A DNA stretch of 7,837 bases, from the NCBI GenBank assembly GCA_002293605.1, contig DBDO01000179.1:4364-12200 (forward strand), read 5' to 3'. The DNA is from Desulfovibrionaceae bacterium UBA930 (lineage in GTDB: Bacteria > Desulfobacterota > Desulfovibrionia > Desulfovibrionales > Desulfovibrionaceae). The notes under the pieces were generated by a model. It ran no database searches, had not been told where the DNA came from, and was given only the letters and a program-made list of their open reading frames with translations. A program made the position numbers and the translations under genes. How positions within the stretch are numbered: position 1 is the stretch's first letter; the number at the start of each line of letters is the position of its first letter. Shown in pieces: positions 1-4,958 of the stretch.

Positions 1-5
1 AATTT

Positions 6-773
6 TTATCTGGAATTGGAATGAAGTCCCACGGATTGTTTCAGCGCGTCCAGCTCTTCCGGCAGCAGGAAGCGGCAAGTCCCTTTGGGTAAATCGCCGA
101 GTTGCAGCGGGCCGATGCTGAGACGGCGCAGGCTGAGAATGGTCAGGCCCAGATCCCGGCACATACGCCGGATCTGGCGGTTAACCCCCTGGCGCAGAGT
201 GAGCAGCAGGCATGCGCCCTGCATGCGGGCCTCAACCGGGGCCAGGCGTTCTCCCTCACGCAGGGTCATACCTTGCCGCATGGCTTGCAGCATCTGCGGC
301 TCGGGCCTCTCGCGCAAGCGCACCTCATAGACTTTCGGCAAATGGTGGCGCGGGTGGGTCAGCCGGTTGGTCAATTCGCCGTCATCGGTGAGCAGCAGCA
401 GCCCTTCAGAAAAATAATCCAGACGCCCTACAGGATAAAGCCGGGCATTTTTTTTCATGCTTTCAGGTAAAAGTTCAAGTACGGTGGGGCGGCCCTGCGG
501 ATCGCTGACCGTGCTGACAACCTGAACGGGTTTATGCAGCATGACATAGCGGCACGGCCCATCCGCGCCGTCTTTCGCGCGCAGGGGCAAGGTCTTTCCG
601 TGCAGGGCGATGCTGTCCTTTACGGGGTCAATGCGCAGGCCCAGGGAATCCGCCACAAGACCGTTGACGCGCACGGCTCCAACGCGTATAAGCTCGTCCG
701 CTTTACGGCGCGAGCACACTCCGGCATCGGCCAGGGCCTTATTGAGGCGGACAAGATGGACGCTGTCGCTCAT
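6..773 (-). CDS. S4-domain rRNA pseudouridine synthase (RsuA/RluB family)
   Basis: This enzyme should isomerise one uridine of ribosomal RNA to pseudouridine during ribosome assembly in the cytoplasm. The 255-residue protein has an N-terminal S4 RNA-binding domain at about residues 8-66 (RLNKALADAGVCSRRKADEL) and a catalytic domain at about 76-240. The family motif GRLD is at 116-119, followed by SEGLLLLTDDG; Asp119 is the expected nucleophile. The late motif GVNRQIRRM at 196-204 is also typical. The motifs resemble both RluB (23S) and RsuA (16S): PRHHLPKVYEV is RsuA-like, while the length is between the two E. coli enzymes, so I give no symbol. The ATG at 773 is the first possible start after an in-frame stop at 812-810. 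Its own ribosome site is weak (GGAT), and it overlaps the stop of a short leader ORF as ATGA, which suggests translational coupling. Family is certain; the target base is unknown. Confidence 0.95.
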   Translation of the reverse strand: MSDSVHLVRLNKALADAGVCSRRKADELIRVGAVRVNGLVADSLGLRIDPVKDSIALHGKTLPLRAKDGADGPCRYVMLHKPVQVVSTVSDPQGRPTVLELLPESMKKNARLYPVGRLDYFSEGLLLLTDDGELTNRLTHPRHHLPKVYEVRLRERPEPQMLQAMRQGMTLREGERLAPVEARMQGACLLLTLRQGVNRQIRRMCRDLGLTILSLRRLSIGPLQLGDLPKGTCRFLLPEELDALKQSVGLHSNSR

Positions 774-847
774 ACGCGGCTTATCCGGGCAGGCTTTGCG
801 CAGAGCATCTCATGAAGCTTCTGGCGGTTCAGGGCGATTTCTGTCAT
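770..847 (-). CDS. 25-codon leader ORF overlapping the pseudouridine synthase start
   Basis: A short ORF begins at ATG 847-845 (MTEIALNRQKL...) and ends at TGA 772-770, which overlaps the synthase ATG (773-771) as ATGA. It has a strong Shine-Dalgarno, GAAGGAG at 860-854, with 6 nt to the start, much better than that of the synthase itself. The predicted promoter at 908-880 would start transcription near 873, so this is the first good ribosome site on the transcript. Ribosomes ending here could re-initiate on the synthase gene. The peptide is basic, with no signal peptide, no membrane segment and no run of one amino acid as in classical attenuator leaders. It could be a pure coupling device or a small protein, or a chance ORF. 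I do not recognise the peptide. Confidence 0.5.
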   Translation of the reverse strand: MTEIALNRQKLHEMLCAKPARISRV

Positions 848-853
848 ACATAA

Positions 854-860
854 CTCCTTC
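854..860 (-). promoter_or_regulatory. Strong Shine-Dalgarno of the leader ORF
   Basis: GAAGGAG lies 6 nt before the ATG at 847. It is the best ribosome site in the gap between the two divergent genes and the main reason to think the leader ORF is translated. Confidence 0.6.
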
Positions 861-879
861 GCAGGTGATGCGGCAAATG

Positions 880-908
880 CTTATACCCTTGAAAGGCAAA
901 GCTGTCAC
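880..908 (-). promoter_or_regulatory. Sigma70-like promoter for the leader ORF and pseudouridine synthase
   Basis: On the minus strand, GTGACA (908-903) matches TTGACA at five of six bases. TATAAG (885-880) matches TATAAT at five of six. The spacer is exactly 17 nt. A start near 873 would leave about 25 nt of leader before the ATG at 847, with a strong Shine-Dalgarno in it. The right half of the spacer and the -35 box lie inside an inverted repeat. Found by eye. Confidence 0.55.
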
Positions 909-929
909 CCTGCGGGGGCTTTGCCCTTC
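891..929. repeat. 12-bp inverted repeat across the divergent promoter region
   Basis: The arms at 891-902 (GAAAGGCAAAGC) and 918-929 (GCTTTGCCCTTC) pair at 11 of 12 positions, with an A/C mismatch at 894/926. The inner 8 bp are perfect and the loop is 15 nt. The left arm lies in the spacer of the minus-strand promoter and the loop holds its -35 box. The repeat ends 46 nt before the msbA start. No T-run follows on the plus strand, so it is not a clear terminator. It could be an operator or a leader hairpin of the msbA mRNA. Confidence 0.5.
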
Positions 930-975
930 TTATGCTGTTGCAATGCCAGAATTCGAAGTATTGACAGGAAGGTTT

Positions 976-2757
976 ATGTCCATATCCCCCCAAACGGAAG
1001 CTATGCGCAAAACAGACAGTTTTACGCTGTTCAAGCGTTGTCTGCGGTATTTTCTGCCGTACAAGCTCTCCATTTTTTTCGCCGTTGTGTTCATGATTCT
1101 CGCAGGGCTGTGCGATGCCGGCATTGCCTGGCTGGTCAAGCCCGCCCTGGATGAAATCTTCATCAACAAGAACGCTGCGGCCCTCAAGCTGATTCCGCTG
1201 GCTTTCATGCTTATCACGGCGCTCAACGCGGTGACGCGGCTTTTACAAAACTATCTGATGCAGTATTCCGGCCTCAAGGTGCTGGAGGTGCTGCGCGATG
1301 AAATGTACGGCAAGGTCATCATGCTGCCCCTGCGCTTTTATGAGGGCACGCAAGTCGGCATGCTGATGTCGCGCATCATCAATGACGTTGCGCTCATTCG
1401 CGCCAGCATGCCCGCCCTGGTGATGCTCGTCCGGCAGGTGATCACGCTGATCAGCCTGATGGGCGTGGTCATTTACCAAAACGCGGCTTTGGCTTTCTGG
1501 GCTCTGGTGGTCTTGCCGCTGGCCTTTTTTCCCGTGGTCTATTTTGGCCGCCGCATGCGCAAACTCAGCCGCAAAGGGCAGGAAAAGATGGGCGATGTGT
1601 CCTCCCTGCTGCAAGAGATGCTCAGTGGCATTCGTGTGGTCAAGGCCTTTGGCACGGAAGAGCAGGAGCGCATACGTTTTGACAAGGAAAATAAGCGCTT
1701 GCTGCGCCTGTCTTTGAAGTCTGTGCTGGCCGGGGAGTTTTCCTCTTCGGTCATGGAGCTTGTCGGGGCGGTAGGCATCGGGATAGTGATCTGGATCGGC
1801 GGCATGCAGGTCATTGAGGGCACAAGCACGCCCGGGGCCTTTTTCTCTTTTGTCGCGGCCCTGGTTATGATGTATGACCCGGTAAAAAAGTTGAGCGCCG
1901 CCAATTTGAATATCCAGAACGCCCTGGCCGGAGCCGAGCGGGTGTTCGGCCTGCTGGACGACCCCGTGCTTGGTGTGGAAAAGGGCGGAAGCCGCGAGTT
2001 TTCGCAGCCCTTTTCGGAACTGCGTTTTGAAAAGGTGCGCTTTGCGTATAGCGATGGCACCACAGCCCTGGACGAACTCTCCTTTTCCATTAAGGCGGGG
2101 GAGCGCATTGCCGTTGTGGGGCCGTCAGGCGCGGGAAAGACCACTTTTGTCAATCTGATTCCGCGTTTTTACGATCCTCAGGAAGGGCGCATCCTGCTGA
2201 ACGGCCACTCCCTTACGGACTATGACCTGGCCTCGCTGCGGAGCAAGATCTCCATGGTCTCGCAGGACAGTTTTCTCTTCAACCTTTCCGTGGCGGACAA
2301 TATTCGCTACGGTATTGCCGGAGCGGGTGAAAAGGAAGTACGCGAAGCCGCGCAGGCCGCCTTTGCCCACGAATTTATCACGGCCATGCCCGAAGGCTAC
2401 AATACCGTCATAGGCGAACGCGGGGTCAAGCTTTCCGGGGGCCAGAGGCAGCGCCTGACCATTGCCAGGGCTTTGGTGAAAAACGCGCCGCTCCTGATTC
2501 TTGATGAAGCCACCAGCGCCCTGGACTCCGAATCCGAGCGAGTGGTGCAGCGGGCCCTGGAAAACCTGATGCACAACAGGACCAGTATCGTCATTGCCCA
2601 TCGCCTGTCCACAATCATCGGCGCAGACCGCATTTTGGTCATGGAAAAGGGCAAAATCGCCGCGCAGGGACGGCATGAGGAGCTTTTGCAGAGCAGCCCC
2701 CTGTACGCCAAACTCTATGCCATGCAGTTTGGTGAAACAAAAGATGACGTTCGCTGA
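976..2757 (+). CDS. msbA: Lipid A export ABC transporter, ATP-binding/permease protein MsbA
   Basis: This is a half-transporter that works as a homodimer in the inner membrane and uses ATP to flip core-lipid A from the inner to the outer leaflet, before the Lpt machinery. The 593-residue protein, close to the usual 580, has about six membrane segments (near 31-53, 69-90, 147-168, 170-190, 258-280 and 284-300). The C-terminal ATPase domain holds Walker A GPSGAGKTT at 382-390, Q-loop Gln430, signature LSGGQ at 486-490, Walker B LLILDE at 506-511 with catalytic Glu511, D-loop SALD at 514-517 and H-loop His542. All key residues are intact. I chose ATG 976 because AGGA at 966-969 lies 6 nt before it and the protein then begins as MsbA proteins do. 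The frame stays open back to 610, but that part runs through the divergent gene. Other exporters share this architecture; the nearby lipopolysaccharide genes favour MsbA. No clear plus-strand promoter was seen. Confidence 0.9.
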   Translation: MSISPQTEAMRKTDSFTLFKRCLRYFLPYKLSIFFAVVFMILAGLCDAGIAWLVKPALDEIFINKNAAALKLIPLAFMLITALNAVTRLLQNYLMQYSGLKVLEVLRDEMYGKVIMLPLRFYEGTQVGMLMSRIINDVALIRASMPALVMLVRQVITLISLMGVVIYQNAALAFWALVVLPLAFFPVVYFGRRMRKLSRKGQEKMGDVSSLLQEMLSGIRVVKAFGTEEQERIRFDKENKRLLRLSLKSVLAGEFSSSVMELVGAVGIGIVIWIGGMQVIEGTSTPGAFFSFVAALVMMYDPVKKLSAANLNIQNALAGAERVFGLLDDPVLGVEKGGSREFSQPFSELRFEKVRFAYSDGTTALDELSFSIKAGERIAVVGPSGAGKTTFVNLIPRFYDPQEGRILLNGHSLTDYDLASLRSKISMVSQDSFLFNLSVADNIRYGIAGAGEKEVREAAQAAFAHEFITAMPEGYNTVIGERGVKLSGGQRQRLTIARALVKNAPLLILDEATSALDSESERVVQRALENLMHNRTSIVIAHRLSTIIGADRILVMEKGKIAAQGRHEELLQSSPLYAKLYAMQFGETKDDVR

Positions 2758-2843
2758 TATGGAGGTGCAGGGCCGTCCGTTCTTTGCAAAGCAAAGGTGG
2801 ATAAATCCAAAACAGGCCCTCTGCCAGTCCCCCAGCAAAGTAA

Positions 2844-2870
2844 TAGGGGCTGACCCTAAAATATATTTGT
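2844..2870. terminator. Weak possible bidirectional terminator between convergent genes
   Basis: The 114-bp gap between the msbA stop and the acyltransferase stop holds TAGGG (2844-2848) and CCCTA (2854-2858), a 5-bp stem with a 5-nt loop. AT-rich sequence follows on the plus strand (ATATATTTGTTTT) and TTACTTT on the minus strand. The stem is short, so this is a weak call. A second hairpin, CTTTGC-AAA-GCAAAG at 2782-2796, has no T-run. Confidence 0.28.
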
Positions 2871-2871
2871 T

Positions 2872-3504
2872 TTAAAGTTCGAGAGGATGCAAGGCTTCCA
2901 GGCGTCTTTCCAGTTCCCGGCATTCCCGTTCCAGCACATCGTCCGTGAGTTCGGTCATCTGCGGCATGTAAGGCTCGCCAAAGACAATATCCACTCGACT
3001 GAAGGGTAGGGGGAGCTGAAAACGGTCCCAAGAGCGGAATATTTTGGCCCTGTGCGGGAAAAGGCGAACGGGAACGATCGGAACCTGGGCATGAAAGGAG
3101 AGAATAAAGGCACCGGGCTTGGCTACATGTCTGGGCCCGCGCGGGCCATCGACTGTTATACAGCCTGTATAACCGCCCCCGCGCATAAGCCGCGCCATCC
3201 GTAACAAGGCCTTGAGTCCCCCTCTGGAACTGGAGCCCCGTGCGGTTGTCAGCCCCAGGGCTTGCAGCAGGCGGGCCAGATACTCGCCGTCCCTGCTCTG
3301 GCTGACTATGGTTACAACGCGCAAGGCCCGCCGCACATGCATAAGGGCGAAAACCTCGTCATGCCACAAACAGACCATAGCTGGCGTGCCCGCCTCCTCA
3401 AGCTCCTCAAGCTTGCGCCCTGTCTGCCGGATGCGCAGTGTGGAGCACCAAAGCCGGTAGAAGATATTGATAAAGGGGGCGGTAAGGCCTGGGGATATAC
3501 GCAT
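2872..3504 (-). CDS. DUF374 (COG2121) lysophospholipid acyltransferase family protein
   Basis: This protein probably transfers an acyl chain to a lipid at the cytoplasmic face of the inner membrane. The 210-residue sequence has the ordered blocks of the DUF374 family: WHDE at 47-50, SQSRDGE at 68-74, RGSSSRGG at 89-96, DGPRGPR at 119-125 and VFGEP at 174-178. The classical HX4D spacing of glycerol-phosphate acyltransferases is absent (residue 53 after His48 is Ala), as I expect in this family. From memory, some DUF374 members (LpxJ of Helicobacter and Campylobacter) are late lipid A acyltransferases, and msbA faces this gene, so a lipid A role is my preferred guess. Phospholipid acylation is the alternative. 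I chose ATG 3504 because AGGGAG at 3516-3511 lies 6 nt before it; a TTG at 3534 would add ten residues without a good ribosome site. It is the last gene of the purQ operon, 45 nt after the previous stop. Confidence 0.88.
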   Translation of the reverse strand: MRISPGLTAPFINIFYRLWCSTLRIRQTGRKLEELEEAGTPAMVCLWHDEVFALMHVRRALRVVTIVSQSRDGEYLARLLQALGLTTARGSSSRGGLKALLRMARLMRGGGYTGCITVDGPRGPRHVAKPGAFILSFHAQVPIVPVRLFPHRAKIFRSWDRFQLPLPFSRVDIVFGEPYMPQMTELTDDVLERECRELERRLEALHPLEL

Positions 3505-3532
3505 GGGCTGCTCCCTTAACTGCTTCGTTAAC

Positions 3533-3549
3533 AATTGCGTGTTGCAATT
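3533..3549. repeat. Small inverted repeat in the intercistronic gap
   Basis: AATTGC (3533-3538) and GCAATT (3544-3549) form a 6-bp stem with a 5-nt loop, just after the stop of the small Cys-rich gene and 29 nt before the acyltransferase start. It is AT-rich and has no T-run on the minus strand, so it is not a terminator. It might be an mRNA processing or stability element, or chance. Confidence 0.3.
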
Positions 3550-3945
3550 TTATGGGCCGCTCTCCTCCGGCGGCGTATAGGGGCGGATGCTGTATTCGCG
3601 TACATGTATCAGGGGGATGAAGCTCTGTTCTCCATTCGGAAGATCAATACGCAAGGAACCATGATCCGTGGGCGCGCAGGCCGTGCACGGGAAGGAGAGC
3701 ATGCCCCCGGCAGTGAAGCGCACCGTCAGCATCCGCAGGATTGCCCCGGCCTTGTGGCGCGCCACAGAGCTTTGCCCGGCAATGTCGCTTTGCAGCATTG
3801 TGCGCCAGGCATTGGCAAGGCTCAAGCGATTGGCTGCGTTGTCGTGCTCGGCGCACAGGGCCAGCTTCTGGCTGTCCGGGGCAGGGGCAAAGCCCTGTAT
3901 CCAGCCGGTGGAAGCGTCTTTGCCGCAGATAAAGCAGGGGAGCAT
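3550..3945 (-). CDS. Uncharacterised small protein with paired Cys/His motifs
   Basis: I do not recognise this 131-residue protein. It has C4-x2-C7 near the N-terminus (CFIC), C31-x2-H34 (CAEH) and C87-x2-C90 (CTAC), with His95 close by. The first two pairs together look like a small zinc-binding knuckle and the third could be a second site; this is inference. The C-terminal half (about 72-123) has alternating hydrophobic residues like a beta-rich fold and ends in a region with IPLIHVREYSIRPY. There is no signal peptide or membrane segment, so it should be cytoplasmic. The start at ATG 3945 lies 3 nt after the purQ stop and has no good Shine-Dalgarno, so translation is probably coupled to purQ. 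The acyltransferase follows after 45 nt. The tight coupling argues for a real gene, not a random ORF; the function is unknown. Confidence 0.75.
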   Translation of the reverse strand: MLPCFICGKDASTGWIQGFAPAPDSQKLALCAEHDNAANRLSLANAWRTMLQSDIAGQSSVARHKAGAILRMLTVRFTAGGMLSFPCTACAPTDHGSLRIDLPNGEQSFIPLIHVREYSIRPYTPPEESGP

Positions 3946-3948
3946 GGC

Positions 3949-4764
3949 TCAGGCGCTGCCGCGCAGGTATGCAACCGCATTTTCAAACAGCTTCAGGCCC
4001 AGGGGGGCGCTTTCCCCGCGCGTCCATCCGGGATGGTTGGTCGGATGGTTAAAGGCCTCGGGGTGCGGCATAAGGCCGAAGATACGGCCACTGGGGTCGC
4101 AGAGCCCGGCAATCCCAAAGGGGGAGCCGTTGGGGTTGTAGGGATATTCCTCCGTAGGCAGGCCGCTTTGCGGGTCGGCGTATTGTACGGGGATAAGATG
4201 CTCCCGGCGCAGCCTGTCAAGCGTGTCCTGGTCTTTGGCCACCAGACGGCCTTCGCCGTGGCGCACGGGAATGTAGAGCGAGTCCAGCCCCTTGGTGAAA
4301 ATACAGGGACTTTCCGGAGAGATATGCAAACGGCACCAGCGGTCTTCATAACGGGCGGAGGCATTGTGCGCCAAGGAAACCTGCCGCTCCAGGCAGGCAC
4401 CGTCAAGGGCGGGGAGCAGGCCGAGCTTCACCATAAGCTGAAAGCCGTTGCAAATGCCAAGAATAAGCCCGCCGTCCCTGATAAAGCCCAGGAGCTGTTC
4501 GACAAGGGGCTCGCCCTTTTTGGGGGCCGCATATTTCCAGCGCTGCGCCGCCGCCTGGGCCGCGCCGAGATCATCGCCATCTAGAAAGCCGCCTGGGAAG
4601 ATCAGGAAATTGTAGTCGCCGATAGTGACGCGGCCCGCGACAATATCGGCAAAATGGCTTATATCGGCGCAATCTACGCCTGAAAGGCGCGCGGCGTGCG
4701 CGCACTCGACTTCACAATTGGTGCCGTATCCGGTAATGACAAGGGCGCGTACAGAAACAGCCAT
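3949..4764 (-). CDS. purQ: Phosphoribosylformylglycinamidine synthase subunit PurQ (glutaminase)
   Basis: PurQ releases ammonia from glutamine and passes it to PurL, with PurS, for the fourth step of purine synthesis: FGAR to FGAM. The 271-residue protein is one class I glutamine amidotransferase domain. GTNCE at 14-18, FPGGF at 56-60 and GICNGFQLM at 103-111 match PurQ, with Cys105 as nucleophile. The rest of the triad is His234 and Glu236 in MPHPE. It is longer than typical PurQ (about 225 residues), with extra sequence around 196-216 and after 236. The usual Arg after PHPE is Ala and the usual Asp before IAG is Gly, so it is a divergent long form. ATG 4764 has GGAG at 4773-4770, 5 nt upstream. 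It heads an operon with the small Cys-rich gene and the acyltransferase, and is divergent from pyrG. PurL and PurS are not in this window. Confidence 0.9.
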   Translation of the reverse strand: MAVSVRALVITGYGTNCEVECAHAARLSGVDCADISHFADIVAGRVTIGDYNFLIFPGGFLDGDDLGAAQAAAQRWKYAAPKKGEPLVEQLLGFIRDGGLILGICNGFQLMVKLGLLPALDGACLERQVSLAHNASARYEDRWCRLHISPESPCIFTKGLDSLYIPVRHGEGRLVAKDQDTLDRLRREHLIPVQYADPQSGLPTEEYPYNPNGSPFGIAGLCDPSGRIFGLMPHPEAFNHPTNHPGWTRGESAPLGLKLFENAVAYLRGSA

Positions 4765-4786
4765 GAGTTCTCCAAATGTTTAAAGA

Positions 4787-4805
4787 AGGGTAATAATATT
4801 ACCCT
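4787..4805. promoter_or_regulatory. Perfect 19-bp palindrome, candidate operator at the purQ promoter
   Basis: AGGGTAATAATATTACCCT is a perfect inverted repeat of two 9-nt arms (4787-4795 and 4797-4805) around one central base. It contains the -10 box predicted for purQ and ends 22 nt before the purQ ATG. The 9-1-9 layout is typical of sites for dimeric repressors, and FUR-superfamily boxes share it, but I do not recognise this exact sequence. A repressor bound here would block purQ and perhaps affect pyrG. Confidence 0.5.
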
Positions 4806-4825
4806 GCCGGGGCTGAGGTCGTCAA
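4796..4825 (-). promoter_or_regulatory. Sigma70-like promoter for the purQ operon
   Basis: On the minus strand TTGACG (4825-4820) matches TTGACA at five of six bases. TAATAT (4801-4796) matches TATAAT at four of six, with an 18-nt spacer. Transcription would start near 4789, about 24 nt before the purQ ATG. The -10 box is inside the 19-bp palindrome. Found by eye. Confidence 0.48.
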
Positions 4826-4871
4826 CTGGTGACCGGCGATTGAAAAAGGCGTATGGAAATTTTCTACGTGC

Positions 4872-4899
4872 GGGGGGCGCGATCCCCCCTTGGCAAGGG
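4872..4899 (+). promoter_or_regulatory. G6/C6 hairpin and competing hairpin in the pyrG leader
   Basis: GGGGGG (4872-4877) and CCCCCC (4884-4889) can form a 6-bp all-GC stem with a 6-nt loop. CCCTT (4887-4891) and AAGGG (4895-4899) can form a second stem with a 3-nt loop that uses three of the same C residues, so the two exclude each other. They lie about 60-85 nt before the pyrG start. No T-run follows, so it is not a standard terminator. A regulatory role is inference. Confidence 0.35.
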
Positions 4900-4958
4900 C
4901 GATTGTTCCGCGCCGGATACGCACGCATTTTAGGGCTATGTATAAAGGATGCCAGGGG

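Noticed and set aside
961..966. Perfect TTGACA box before msbA
   Set aside because: It is only 10 nt before the ATG, so any -10 box would fall inside the gene; the bases CAGGAAGG there serve as the ribosome site.
610..975. N-terminal extension of 122 residues on MsbA
   Set aside because: The frame is open, but it runs antisense through the pseudouridine synthase gene, the sequence has no MsbA character, and ATG 976 has a proper ribosome site.
2782..2796. Hairpin CTTTGC-AAA-GCAAAG after msbA as a terminator
   Set aside because: No T-run follows on either strand and the stem is short.
3505..3534. TTG start at 3534 for the acyltransferase
   Set aside because: It adds ten residues without family support, while ATG 3504 has AGGGAG 6 nt upstream.
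3535..4584. 349-codon plus-strand ORF
   Set aside because: It lies antisense to purQ and the coupled small gene, both of which have better support; the protein is low in recognisable motifs.
4890..4958. Earlier start for pyrG
   Set aside because: The extra 23 residues do not match CTP synthases, whose N-terminus begins right at MRETKFIF.
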